A DNA stretch of 64,000 bases from Gordonibacter massiliensis (ex Traore et al. 2017) (lineage in GTDB: Bacteria > Actinomycetota > Coriobacteriia > Coriobacteriales > Eggerthellaceae), in NCBI GenBank assembly GCA_900170005.1, contig LT827128.1:2290168-2354167 (forward strand), in the 5' to 3' direction. Each line of letters opens with the position of its first letter. Position 1 is the stretch's first letter. Shown piece after piece: positions 25,801-34,004 of this stretch. A program made the position numbers and the translations under genes. The notes below the pieces were generated by a model that made no database searches, was not told the DNA's origin, and saw nothing but the letters and a program-made list of their open reading frames with translations.

Positions 25801-26638
25801 CGCCGCGTTCGTCTATCCAGGCGCGCAGACAGCGGCACGCCTGGTCCCACATATAGAAGTCGAACGTGGCTATGAGCCCGTTGCGCTCGAACACGGGGAT
25901 GAATTCCATAGGGCCCAACAGACCCTTTACGGGATGGTTCCACCGGGCCAGAACCTCCGCCCCCACCATGCGCCCCGTGGCATAGCGGTACTGAGGCTGG
26001 AAGAACGGCACGAACTGGCCGTTTTCCAGGGCCACGATCATCTCGCCGGCAAGCTCCTGCTCCTTGAGCACCGAAGAGCGAAGGCCCTCGTCGTAAAGCA
26101 CGTACTTGCTTCCCACGTAGCCGCTTTTTGCGGAGCGAAGCGCGAGCAGCGCGCGGTCGCACATGAGGCTGACGTCGAGCGTGGGATCGTCGACGGCGTA
26201 CAGCCCCAAGCGCACGAAGAACGTGAAGTCGTCGCGATAGGACGAGAACCATTCGTCGAACCGGGCGAGCAGCGCATCGGGATCGAACGAAGAGCTCGGA
26301 CAGCAGCACACGAAATGGTCGGCGCGCAACCGGGCGGCCACCGCTCCCGAAGGCATCACGTCGCGTACCATGCCGCCGATATCCGAGAGCAGCCGATCGC
26401 CCATCGCCGTGCCGAACAGGTCGTTGTACACCTTGAAGCGATCGATATCCCCGTATACGAGCATGTACTGCTCGCCGGGATGACTGTCCAAGAGGCTGCG
26501 AACCCGCTTGCCGAACCCGTTTCTGCTCAGCAGCCCCGAGAGCGCATCATGATCGGAAGACGAGGCTGGGATCCCCCCCCCGCCTTCTTCTTTTGTCGAC
26601 GAGCCTTTTGCGATTCCAAGTTCCCATGCAGGACGCAT
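22829..26638 (-). CDS. 1269-residue hybrid cyclic-di-GMP protein: degenerate GGDEF, EAL, PAS, GGDEF
   Basis: The domain order is unusual. Residues about 30-190 form a GGDEF fold with a ruined active site (LRADHF where GGDEF should be). Next an EAL phosphodiesterase with intact signature residues (AEVLARW, EITES, DDFGSGYSSL, IAEGVETRQQ) spans about 205-455. Several PAS-type sensor segments fill about 480-1090. Last is a complete GGDEF domain (RVGGDEF, about 1105-1265) with an RESD inhibitory site five residues before it. No membrane segment is obvious, so it is probably a cytosolic sensor. The start ATG follows GAGGAGGGCG. Confidence 0.9.
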   Translation of the reverse strand: MRPAWELGIAKGSSTKEEGGGGIPASSSDHDALSGLLSRNGFGKRVRSLLDSHPGEQYMLVYGDIDRFKVYNDLFGTAMGDRLLSDIGGMVRDVMPSGAVAARLRADHFVCCCPSSSFDPDALLARFDEWFSSYRDDFTFFVRLGLYAVDDPTLDVSLMCDRALLALRSAKSGYVGSKYVLYDEGLRSSVLKEQELAGEMIVALENGQFVPFFQPQYRYATGRMVGAEVLARWNHPVKGLLGPMEFIPVFERNGLIATFDFYMWDQACRCLRAWIDERGVQRVPRLSVNLSRADIYCSDLCPYLTGLVERYDVPPDLLHLEITESAYMEAPEQLIDVVTKLRAAGFTVEMDDFGSGYSSLNTLKDVPVDVLKLDMGFLDAHAGARGGLILASVVRMARWLDLPTIAEGVETRQQAAYLASVGCEYMQGYLFSKPVDRAAFESLFDELDAEDVDRPRAEMLREDVTEFWDAESQLALIFNGYVGAAAIAEYDGRSLELVRLNDEFAELLDIAENDETAALLRKDLVSVLSREDRDALCAALRRAKDGESDAACEFHYRSGRGIGRWVRLRFRLLSRMGDACILYLMGEEATKEQALRDRLAATTSSIPGGLLFYEVDEDGPRVLDFSDAAAELAGCTREEYLSWAKSGTAAVVLEDDRPLVEAALERLRSGDRGASCTVRVKHRTEGHRWAHLSASVVYRDEDAFFVVVVAIDVTAEKSNELRLRTQNEAQRRLYDAIPCGIVRYTADAHPRIVSINSKACDIMGYESMEEYLALSDGDALVPIYKDDVPRHRETIAMLMNGAPPVDFLYRYYRRDGSVGWIEGTSALEAMTEGSPLVQSAFIDVSDKQQQRHERDLQRYAKVLCSVYDEIFEFNHQGNQYRMLYSSKRPDASGAVLPLDEAFGRWMRCLPDAVERAGLRKTAEECWKGDGVKPSTCTYKVSINEEVRWCQSTFVRVSDTSLLCCNKDVTERMATEGRKQAWQDERYRLLSEMTHKISFDYDSDTDTVLLYIDLTGNGTEAQIIPRYLETLASSRSEVIHPDSLDDVRQMFEDARSGADKVSVEYRADYYGRGFAWYRANLFVAHDEAGAWHLVGLIENIDDERELRYRAEYDATTGLSNHAATQDLITAALADPDVRGHSVCVVLDIDDFKLVNDSSGHMEGDALLHTVGSVLRANFRESDVLGRVGGDEFVMLLKQIDLDVVLRKLERVRNQISSTAVPGLDHAPSISIGVYATRMDDQTYRDVFVKADEALYQAKRMGKNRIQVHRG

Positions 26639-26763
26639 CGCCCTCCTCGCCTTCTCGCTCGACTTGCATACCTGATGTCGGAGGTACAGTTTAGCGCTTA
26701 TGGGAGGGCAGCGCCATCAATATGACCTGCAAAGATTCGTTTAATCGCCCGGCGGGCCCTCCC

Positions 26764-27762
26764 CTAGCAGCCCGGCACGGACCGCTCGGGACGCTCGAGC
26801 TCCTTGGCCTGGCGCCACAGGGCCTCGCGCCCGTCGGGGCCCATCTCTTCGAGAGAGACGCCCTGGGCCCACGCCGCCCCTTCCATGAACGACCAACGAC
26901 GGCGGAACTTTCCACAGGTGGAGCGCAGCGCGTTCTCGGCATCGATACCCATGCGGCGGCCCACGTTCACCAGCGAGAACAGCACGTCGCCGAACTCGTC
27001 CTCCACGGCTGCGGCGGCGCGGGCGGCCGCGGCGGCTTCGCCTTCCGCCACGCCGGCGTCCACTTTGCCGTTGGCCGCCTTCGGAGCTTCCGCGTACGCC
27101 TCCTGCAGCTCGCGCACCTCTTCGCGCACCTTGTCCCACACGTCGTCGAGCGCGTCCCACTCGAACCCGGCGGCTGCGGCTTTCCGCGAGATCTTCTGCG
27201 CCTGCATGAGCGCCGGGAAGCTCGTGGGCACCCCGTCGAGCAGGCCTTTCGGCGCGTCGGTGCCGACGTTGTCCGCCGCAGCGTCCTCCGTCGCCGCAAC
27301 GGTGCGTTCCCCTTCCGCGGGCGTTGCGTCTACGGAAGGGGTTGCGGTCGCGCCCGCGGCGCGCTCGGCCATCTTCACCTGGTCCCACAGGTCGAGCACC
27401 TCGGAGGCGTTGTCGGCGCGGGCCTCGCCGAACACATGGGGATGGCGGCGGATCATCTTCGCGTTCACGTCGGCGCACACGTCGTCGATGTCGAACGCGC
27501 CTGCATCGGCCGCTATCTGGCTTTGCAGCACCACCTGCAACAGCACGTCGCCCAGCTCTTCGCGCAGATGCGCCGTGTCGTTCGACTCGATGGCGTCCAC
27601 GGCCTCGTAAGCTTCCTCTATCATGTTGTGCGCGATGCTCTGGTGCGTTTGCGCCTGGTCCCACGGGCATCCGCCGGGCGCGCGCAAGGCCGCGATGGTG
27701 GCCACGAAGTCGTCGAAGGCGGGATGGTCGGTGGGCGCGATGCGCTCGTGCTCGGTCGCCAT
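26764..27762 (-). CDS. mazG: MazG-type nucleoside triphosphate pyrophosphohydrolase
   Basis: A 332-residue tandem MazG protein that hydrolyses NTPs to NMP and PPi. The first domain shows GGCPWDQAQTHQSIAHNMIEEAYEAVDAI and LREELGDVLLQVVLQSQIA, with the EExxE..ExxD metal site. The second shows VREEVRELQEAY and VEDEFGDVLFSLVNVGRRMGID. Between them is a long Ala/Asp-rich linker (about 140-175), longer than in E. coli MazG (263 residues). The start ATG follows CTGAAAGGAAGC. Confidence 0.93.
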   Translation of the reverse strand: MATEHERIAPTDHPAFDDFVATIAALRAPGGCPWDQAQTHQSIAHNMIEEAYEAVDAIESNDTAHLREELGDVLLQVVLQSQIAADAGAFDIDDVCADVNAKMIRRHPHVFGEARADNASEVLDLWDQVKMAERAAGATATPSVDATPAEGERTVAATEDAAADNVGTDAPKGLLDGVPTSFPALMQAQKISRKAAAAGFEWDALDDVWDKVREEVRELQEAYAEAPKAANGKVDAGVAEGEAAAAARAAAAVEDEFGDVLFSLVNVGRRMGIDAENALRSTCGKFRRRWSFMEGAAWAQGVSLEEMGPDGREALWRQAKELERPERSVPGC

Positions 27763-27918
27763 GGGTGCTTCCTTTCAGCCGATGGTCTGCAAGCAGTATA
27801 CCGCTCGACACCGCAGACGCGAGCGAATGCGCTACACTCGTCACGGTACGAACGCGAAGCGCGCGGCGCGAACCGGAGCACTGCAGGATCCCCTGTAAGA
27901 GGCGAAAGGCAGCGGGCA

Positions 27919-28383
27919 ATGGACAAGCGAGGGTTGACACGGAGCCGGAAGGCAGCGGGCGTCGCGGCGCGCATCGCCGTGGCGCTCGTGTTCGCCATCA
28001 ACGTGCAGTGCGCGGTGTCGTTCGTGCTGTGGCCTGAGGCGTACGCGGGCGGTTTCGAGCTGGCCGGCGTGCCGGGCGCGGCCGCGGTGCGCGGACTGGG
28101 CGTGGCCTTCCTCATGTGGAACGCCACCTACCCCGCCGTCATCGCGAATCCGCGTCGCTTTCGCTCGCTGTACGCGGTGGTGCTGGCGCAGCAGTGCGTG
28201 GGGTTGGTCGGCGAGGCGTGGATACGCTGCTCGCTGCCTGCCGGCCATGCAGCGCTCTCGGCCTCCATCGAGCGCTTCATCGCCTTCGACGCCGCCGGGC
28301 TCGCACTCATGGCGGCGGCGTTCGTATGGATGCTGCTGGTCGATCGGCGCTGCGCGCGATCAACCGACGGCGGGCGCCCATAG
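27919..28383 (+). CDS. Small membrane protein of unknown function
   Basis: A 154-residue protein with four hydrophobic segments (about 14-34, 50-72, 86-100 and 118-142) and basic ends. No catalytic motif or family is recognised. The ATG at 27919 follows GGCGAAAGGCAGC. It lies alone between mazG (divergent) and the iron exporter (same strand, 164 bp apart). Confidence 0.65.
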   Translation: MDKRGLTRSRKAAGVAARIAVALVFAINVQCAVSFVLWPEAYAGGFELAGVPGAAAVRGLGVAFLMWNATYPAVIANPRRFRSLYAVVLAQQCVGLVGEAWIRCSLPAGHAALSASIERFIAFDAAGLALMAAAFVWMLLVDRRCARSTDGGRP

Positions 28384-28547
28384 CCATGGGCTCTTGGTCC
28401 TCGAAACCCCGCCCGTAGGCCAACCCTCGTCTGCGGTGCCGCTTCATCGATTTCCCGTTCTCAGGTTTTCGCTTAAGAAGACCGTCGGGGCTTTTGCACG
28501 GTATACTGGGGAGTCGTTCGCAACGGGACTATCGAGGAGCAAAGCAC

Positions 28548-29447
28548 ATGACCGAGAACGCTACGATCGCGCCGGCGCTTTCGCCGGCGGCGCTCGCGCA
28601 GATACGCGCGTTCCAGCAAAACGAGGTGACGGAGGCCGCGGTGTACCGCCGCATCGCCGCGCGCACGAAGGACGAGGGCAACCGCACCACGCTTCTGCGC
28701 ATCGCCGACGAAGAGGCGAAGCACGCGGGCATCTGGCAGCGCTACACCGGCCAGGAGATGCGCCCCCAGCGCGGCAAAGTGCGACGCTACGCGCTCATCG
28801 CGCTCGTGTTCGGCTTCACGTTCGCCGTCAAGCTCATGGAGAAGGGCGAGCAGAAAGCCCAGATATCGTACGAGGAGCTGGCGAAAGAGGCACCGGAAGC
28901 GCTCGAAATCCGCGATGACGAGGAAGCGCACGAGAAGGCGCTGCTGGACATGCTGGACGAGGAGCGCCTGTCGTACGTGGGCAGCATGGTGCTGGGCATG
29001 AACGACGCCATGGTGGAGATGACCGGCACGCTGGCCGGCCTCACGCTGGCCATGCAGAACACGCGCCTCATCGCACTGTCGGGCCTGATCACCGGCATTG
29101 CGGCCACCTTGTCGATGGCGTCGAGCGAGTACCTGTCGTCCAAGAGCGAGGGCCGCTCCGACGCGCTGAAGTCGGCCACGTACACGGGCATCGCGTACCT
29201 GATTACGGTGGCGCTGCTCATCTTGCCGTACCTGCTGTTCGACGAGTCGCACTATCTATGGGCCATGGGCACCATGGTGGTCATCGTGCTTTTGATTTTG
29301 GTGGTGTTCAACTACTACATCTCCGTGGCGCAGGACCTGCCGTTCAAGAAGCGCTTCGGCCAGATGGCCGGCATCAGCCTAGGAGTGGCGGCGCTGTCGT
29401 TCGTCATCGGCATCTTGGTGAAGCAGTTCCTAGGCGTGGACATTTAG
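28548..29447 (+). CDS. Rubrerythrin-VIT1/CCC1 fusion, iron/manganese transporter (MbfA-like)
   Basis: A 299-residue protein. The N-terminal ferritin-like domain has the di-iron ligands in QNEVTEAAVYRRIA and ADEEAKHAGIW. The C-terminal VIT domain reads YVGSMVLGMNDAMVEMTGTLAGLTLAM and SMASSEYLSSKSE, followed by four to five membrane spans. MbfA-type proteins export iron to limit oxidative stress; others move manganese. The ATG at 28548 follows GAGGAGC. The two-domain architecture is clear. Confidence 0.9.
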   Translation: MTENATIAPALSPAALAQIRAFQQNEVTEAAVYRRIAARTKDEGNRTTLLRIADEEAKHAGIWQRYTGQEMRPQRGKVRRYALIALVFGFTFAVKLMEKGEQKAQISYEELAKEAPEALEIRDDEEAHEKALLDMLDEERLSYVGSMVLGMNDAMVEMTGTLAGLTLAMQNTRLIALSGLITGIAATLSMASSEYLSSKSEGRSDALKSATYTGIAYLITVALLILPYLLFDESHYLWAMGTMVVIVLLILVVFNYYISVAQDLPFKKRFGQMAGISLGVAALSFVIGILVKQFLGVDI

Positions 29448-29610
29448 AGGCAATCGCTCCGCATTCGTACGGAGGACGGTCGAGGGGCGGTGCGGCGCTC
29501 GGGCAGTCCTGAGCTCGCACTCTTCCGCGCCACGATGGGGCTTCGTGCGGGTGCCGGATCCGCTTGAAGGCGTGATGTGCTGCTCCCAAGCGGATCCGAG
29601 TGGGCGGCGT

Positions 29611-31272
29611 TTACGCGAGGATCGTCGCCAAGTCGCCCTCGGGGGTGCTGATGGGGCGCACGTCGAACTCCCGCACCAGCACGTCCAGCACGCCGGGGGA
29701 CACGAACGCGGGCAGCGTCGGGCCCAGGTAGATGCCGCGGATGCCCAGGTGCAGCAGCGTGAGCAGGATGCTCATGGCTTTCTGCTCGTACCACGACAGC
29801 ACCAGCGTGAGCGGCAGGTCGTTCACCTCGCACTCGAACGCCTCGGCCAGCGCCACGGCCACGCGGATGGCGCCGTACGCGTCGTTGCACTGCCCCATGT
29901 CCATGAGGCGCGGCAAACCTGCGATGGTTCCCAGATCCAGGTCGTTGAAGCGGTACTTGCCGCACGCCAGCGTCAGGATGATGCTGTCGTCGGGCGCTTG
30001 TTGCACGAAGTCGCGGAAGTAGCTGCGCCCCGGACGCGCGCCGTCGCAGCCTCCCACGAGGAAGAAGCGGCTGATGGCACCCTGTTTCACCGCGTCGACC
30101 ACCGTATCGGCCGCGCCGAGGACGGCACCGTGTCCGAAGCCCGTGGTGAGCGTGCCCGACGCATCGCCCGCAGCCGCGCAGCCGCCCTTGCCGTCGCTCT
30201 CGCCCGACTCGCTCTCGGCTACGCCGAGCGCGTGCGGCTCAGCGTAGCCGCCCAGCTCCAGCGCGCGCTCGATGAGCGGCGCGAAGTCCTTGCCGCCGTC
30301 CCCGTCTGCGCCGATGCGCGTCGCGCCGGGGTACGCCACGGGACCCGTGGTGAACACGCGATCGGCGTAGGAGGCCGCCGGCGGCATGAGGCAGTTCGTG
30401 GTGAACAGGATGGGCGCGGGCAGGTCGGCGAACTCGACGCGCTGGTTCTGCCAGGCCGTTCCCAGGTTGCCTTTGAGGTGGGCGTAGCGCTTCAGCTCGG
30501 GGTAGGCGTGCGCGGGAAGCAGCTCGCCGTGCGTGTAGACGTTCACGCCGCGGCCCTGCGTCTGGTCGAGCAGCAGCTTGAGGTTGTGCAGGTCATGGCC
30601 CGAGATCACGATGAAGGGGCCGGCCTCCACCGTGCGCGCCACCTCAGTGGGCTCGGGCGTGCCGAACATCTCGGTGTTCGCCTGGTCGAGCAGCTCCATG
30701 CAGCGCAGGTTCACCTCGCCCACCTTGAGCGACAGCGGCAGCAGCACGTCGGCGCCCGCCTCGGCGTCGGCCAGCGCGGCCAGGCCCTCGTGCAGGAAGG
30801 ACGACACCGCGTCGTCGCGATAGCCGAGCGCCGCCGCATGGTAGGCGTAGGCCGCCAGCCCGCGCAAACCGAACAGCACGAGCGACTTGAGCGAGCGCAC
30901 GTCCTCCGGCGCGCTCCACAGCAGGTCGAGATCGTAGTCGGGCGCAGCGTCCACGCCACCGGCCCCTGCGGCCTTATCGCGTACAGCGTGCACGCGCCCG
31001 ACGAGGTCGCGCAGGTCGGCATCGTCGAAATCCACATTGGTGAGCGTGGCGAACAGGCCCTCCATCGCCAGATCGTCCGCCGCGCGCCGAGCGTCCCCGC
31101 CGGTGCCGGCCGCCCGCACCGTCTGCGCAAGGCCCACGAGCGCGCCCGTCACCTCGTCCTGCAGGCGCGCCGTGCCCGCCTGCTTGCCGCACGCACCCGC
31201 CGCACCGGTGCACCCGGAGCACCCCGCCGTCTGCTCGCACTGGAAGCAGAACATCGTCATCGTCTCGTTCAT
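29611..31272 (-). CDS. hcp: Hybrid cluster protein (hydroxylamine/NO reductase, Hcp)
   Basis: A 553-residue Hcp. The N-terminal cluster cysteines are in FCFQCEQTAGCSGC...CGK. Hybrid-cluster ligands lie in ISGHDLHNL, YTHGELLPAHAYPEL, FTTNCLMPP, VGGCDGARPGRSYFRDF, ILTLACGKYRFN and LSWYEQKAM. Hcp detoxifies NO and hydroxylamine in anaerobes. A Gly/Asp/Ser-rich insert near residues 370-395 is unusual. The ATG at 31272 follows GAGAGAGGACG. The divergent Crp/Fnr gene is its probable regulator. Confidence 0.95.
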   Translation of the reverse strand: MNETMTMFCFQCEQTAGCSGCTGAAGACGKQAGTARLQDEVTGALVGLAQTVRAAGTGGDARRAADDLAMEGLFATLTNVDFDDADLRDLVGRVHAVRDKAAGAGGVDAAPDYDLDLLWSAPEDVRSLKSLVLFGLRGLAAYAYHAAALGYRDDAVSSFLHEGLAALADAEAGADVLLPLSLKVGEVNLRCMELLDQANTEMFGTPEPTEVARTVEAGPFIVISGHDLHNLKLLLDQTQGRGVNVYTHGELLPAHAYPELKRYAHLKGNLGTAWQNQRVEFADLPAPILFTTNCLMPPAASYADRVFTTGPVAYPGATRIGADGDGGKDFAPLIERALELGGYAEPHALGVAESESGESDGKGGCAAAGDASGTLTTGFGHGAVLGAADTVVDAVKQGAISRFFLVGGCDGARPGRSYFRDFVQQAPDDSIILTLACGKYRFNDLDLGTIAGLPRLMDMGQCNDAYGAIRVAVALAEAFECEVNDLPLTLVLSWYEQKAMSILLTLLHLGIRGIYLGPTLPAFVSPGVLDVLVREFDVRPISTPEGDLATILA

Positions 31273-31353
31273 GATCGTCCTCTCTCGCGCTCTCATCCGT
31301 ATGCCGTCGTTCAAAGGGCGGGGCTGCATCGAACGCGCCGCTCCGCCGGACCT

Positions 31354-31433
31354 GTAGGGCAAGGGCTCTGCCCTTGCCGCCCGACAAGGCACGTTTTCGC
31401 AGGTCGCTGGCAAGGGCAGAGCCCTTGCCCTAC
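31354..31433. repeat. Perfect 25-bp inverted repeat between hcp and the crp-type gene
   Basis: Arms 31354-31378 and 31409-31433 (GTAGGGCAAGGGCTCTGCCC.. and its complement) surround a 30-nt loop. Each arm is itself palindromic (GGGCAAGGGC.CT.GCCCTTGCC). It lies in the 310-bp divergent region and may affect hcp mRNA. It resembles dispersed GTAGGGC repeats of other genomes. Confidence 0.85.
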
Positions 31434-31556
31434 CGTGCGATCGCAAAGAGCGTGCGTTGGCGACTTTTGATACAGCTCCGTTTTCCCGAGCGGCCGACGC
31501 ACGCGCCGTCGCTTGCCTTGCGGGGCTCACTCTACGATAATGGGTTCGTTGTTTCC

Positions 31557-31570
31557 GTTGTATATACAAC
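31557..31570. promoter_or_regulatory. Perfect palindrome GTTGTATATACAAC, probable Crp/Fnr-type operator
   Basis: A 14-bp perfect dyad ends directly before the ribosome binding site AAAGGAG of the regulator gene. Position and symmetry suit autoregulation. The sequence is not the classical FNR site, so the cognate protein is inferred from adjacency. Confidence 0.6.
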
Positions 31571-31582
31571 AAAGGAGTACGA

Positions 31583-32257
31583 ATGGACGGCCACCTCCCT
31601 CTCATTGCGCGCTCGCCGTTGTTCCGTGGCATCGAGCCCGACGAGATCGAAGCCATGTTGGGCTGCTTGGACGTGCGGCAGCGGCACGTACCCAAAGGCG
31701 ACGCGCTGCTGCGCGTGGGCGACGTGACCACGTCCATGGGTCTGGTGCTGGAAGGATCGGTGCGCCTGGAACGCGAGGACTACTGGGGCAACCGCACGAT
31801 CTTGGCGTCGTTCGGCCCCGGCCAGTCGTTCGCCGAGGTGTACGCCTGCGAGCCCGACCTGCCCCTCGACATCAACGTGGTGGCGGCCGAGGACGCCCTC
31901 GTCATGCTCATGGACCTGCGCCGCATCACCACCATGTGCCCTTCCTCGTGCGCGTTCCACGCGCGGCTCATCCACAACCTGCTGGGATGCGTGGCCCGGC
32001 GCACGCACGCGCTCACGCGCAAGATCGAGCACACGTCGAAGCGCACGACGCGCGCCAAACTACTCTCGTACCTGTCCGACCAGGCGAAAGCCGCCGGGTC
32101 GAACCGTTTCTCCATCCCGTTCGACCGCCAGGAGCTGGCCGACTACCTGTCCGTCGACCGCAGCGCCATGTGCGCCGAACTGTCCCGCATGCGAAAAGAA
32201 GGTATCATGGACTATCGGAAAAACGAATTCGAGCTCAAGGAGGAAAGCGCGCTATGA
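31583..32257 (+). CDS. Crp/Fnr-family transcriptional regulator
   Basis: A 224-residue protein with an N-terminal cyclic-nucleotide-type sensor barrel (HVPKGDALLRVGDVTTSMGLVLEGSVRL) and a C-terminal helix-turn-helix (IPFDRQELADYLSVDRSAMCAELSRMRKEGIM). A few cysteines are scattered (LGCLDV, YACEP, TMCPSSC), not the Fnr cluster pattern. Divergent from hcp, as HcpR-type NO sensors are, so nitrosative-stress control of hcp is likely. It overlaps the next gene by ATGA. Confidence 0.88.
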   Translation: MDGHLPLIARSPLFRGIEPDEIEAMLGCLDVRQRHVPKGDALLRVGDVTTSMGLVLEGSVRLEREDYWGNRTILASFGPGQSFAEVYACEPDLPLDINVVAAEDALVMLMDLRRITTMCPSSCAFHARLIHNLLGCVARRTHALTRKIEHTSKRTTRAKLLSYLSDQAKAAGSNRFSIPFDRQELADYLSVDRSAMCAELSRMRKEGIMDYRKNEFELKEESAL

Positions 32258-32898
32258 TCGATCCTCGAAAAGCGGCACTCATCATCATCGACATGCAGAA
32301 CGGGTTCATCGACCCGGCATCGGCGCTGTGCGTGGAGGGAGCGGCGGCCACGGTGCCGGCGTGCTCGCGCGCGCTCGACCGGGCACGCAGCTTGGGAATG
32401 CCCGTGTTCCACGTGGTGCGCGAATACGCCGAAGACGGCTCGGACGTGGAGGCGGTGCGTCATGACGCGTGGCGCGACGGCGGACGGCCCGTGTCGCGGG
32501 CCTGTGCGAACCCGCATTCGCTGGACGAGCCCGCGCCGCTCGCCCCGCAACCCGGCGACCGCGTGATCGTGAAGCCGCGGTTCTCGGCGTTCTTCAACAC
32601 GAACCTCGACAACGTGCTGCGCCGCTTGGACGTGGGCACGGTGGTGCTCACCGGCACGACCACGCCGAACTGCATCCGCACCACCTGCTACGACGCTCTC
32701 TCGCTCGACTACAACGTGGCCGTCATCGAAGACTGCACCTCGTCGCGCACGCCCGCCGTGCAGGCGGCGAACATCGAGGACATGGCCCACATCGGCGCGC
32801 AGATGATCACGTGCGACGAGTTCTGCAAGCGCGGCTTGGAGAACGTGCGCGACGTGTCCGCCGAGGTGGCGGCCGCCGTGCGGGGGCTGCGCCCATGA
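32254..32898 (+). CDS. Isochorismatase-family cysteine hydrolase
   Basis: A 214-residue cysteine hydrolase with the catalytic triad visible: Asp in ALIIIDMQNGF, Lys in VIVKPRFSAF and Cys in TPNCIRTTCYDA, with the cis-peptide segment TGTTT. Family members hydrolyse nicotinamide, N-carbamoyl compounds or isochorismate; the substrate is not evident. The ATG overlaps the regulator's stop and the gene's end overlaps the methyltransferase, so the three are one operon. Confidence 0.88.
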   Translation: MIDPRKAALIIIDMQNGFIDPASALCVEGAAATVPACSRALDRARSLGMPVFHVVREYAEDGSDVEAVRHDAWRDGGRPVSRACANPHSLDEPAPLAPQPGDRVIVKPRFSAFFNTNLDNVLRRLDVGTVVLTGTTTPNCIRTTCYDALSLDYNVAVIEDCTSSRTPAVQAANIEDMAHIGAQMITCDEFCKRGLENVRDVSAEVAAAVRGLRP

Positions 32899-33752
32899 TC
32901 GTGCGCGTGGACACGCTGGACGACCCGCGGCTCGATGCGTACGCACGGCTCACGGACGTGCAGCTGCGCAGCAGGCTGGAGCCCGAGAAGGGGCTGTTCA
33001 TCGCCGAGTCGGGCAACGTGATCGAGCGCGCCCTCGAAGCCGGCATGCAGCCGCTGTCGCTGCTCATGGAAGAGAAGTGGCTCGATGCCCTACGGCCCGT
33101 CATCGAGCGTGCGGCCGCCGCGAACCCCAACGCGCCCGTGTTCGTCGCTCCGCGCGCCGAGCTGGCGAAGCTCACGGGTTTCGAGCTGACGCGCGGGGCG
33201 CTCGCGGCGTTCCGACGCCCCGCGCTGCCGAGCGTGGCCGACGTCGTGCGCGACGCCCGCCGCATCGCCGTGCTGGAGAACGTGACGAACCACACGAACG
33301 TGGGCGCCATCTTCCGGTCGGCGGCGGCGCTCGGCATGGACGCCGTGCTGGTGACGCCCTCGTGCTACGACCCGCTGTACCGCCGCGCCGTACGCGTGTC
33401 CATGGGGACGGTGTTCCAGATCCCCTGGACGCGCATCGGTGAAGACGGCGAGTGCACCGACCCCCGCAAGGCCACGAGCGGCGCGTGGGCGGCGGCGGGC
33501 ATCCCCCTGCTGCGCGAGCTGGGCTTCGCCACGGCCGCGTTCGCGCTGTCCGACGACTCCGTGTCGCTGGACGACCCGCGGTTGGCGGCCGAGGAGCGCT
33601 TGGCCCTCGTGTTCGGCACCGAGGGCGACGGCCTCTCCCCCGTCACCATCTCCGGCTGCGACTACACCGTGCGCATTCCCATGCAGCATGGCGTGGACTC
33701 CCTGAACGTGGCCGCTGCCAGCGCTGTAGCCTTCTGGGCGCTGCGCGTGTAA
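32895..33752 (+). CDS. SpoU/TrmH-family RNA 2'-O-methyltransferase
   Basis: A 285-residue SPOUT methyltransferase. The three motifs are ENVTNHTNVGAIFRSA, LVFGTEGDGL and IPMQHGVDSLNVAAASAVAFW. The N-terminal substrate-binding domain (about 1-110) includes KGLFIAESGNVIERAL. It methylates a ribose in rRNA or tRNA; the target base is not predictable. The ATG overlaps the isochorismatase stop. Confidence 0.92.
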   Translation: MIVRVDTLDDPRLDAYARLTDVQLRSRLEPEKGLFIAESGNVIERALEAGMQPLSLLMEEKWLDALRPVIERAAAANPNAPVFVAPRAELAKLTGFELTRGALAAFRRPALPSVADVVRDARRIAVLENVTNHTNVGAIFRSAAALGMDAVLVTPSCYDPLYRRAVRVSMGTVFQIPWTRIGEDGECTDPRKATSGAWAAAGIPLLRELGFATAAFALSDDSVSLDDPRLAAEERLALVFGTEGDGLSPVTISGCDYTVRIPMQHGVDSLNVAAASAVAFWALRV

Positions 33753-33978
33753 CGCTGTGCGCGCACGAGGCGCGCGGCACCCGCGGGCGTGGCGTGGCGG
33801 GCGCGCGCAGCCGACAAACACGGTGCGGCGGGCGGCGTGGCGGGCAAACGCGGTTCGGCGATTGCGTGACAGGTGCCAACGCAAAACGGCACGAAACGGC
33901 AAAGCAGCATCAGCGCCGCCTCGCCGTTTCAGCGCTTCAACGTCAGCGCTTCGGCGCAAATTCACCACAAATGGCCTC

Positions 33979-33998
33979 AAGGGTGCCTGACCCTTTTT
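33979..33998 (+). terminator. Small hairpin with T run after the SpoU gene
   Basis: AAGGGT, loop GCCTG, ACCCTT followed by TTT. It can serve the rightward operon and, weakly, the leftward efflux gene. The 226 bases before it (33753-33978) hold only GC-rich low-complexity DNA with no gene. Confidence 0.55.
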
Positions 33999-34004
33999 AG
34001 GACA

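Noticed and set aside
22817-26725. A 1302-codon open frame on the plus strand
   Set aside because: It is the antisense shadow of the GGDEF/EAL gene, with His/Val/Arg-rich low-complexity translation and no family motif; high GC keeps it open.
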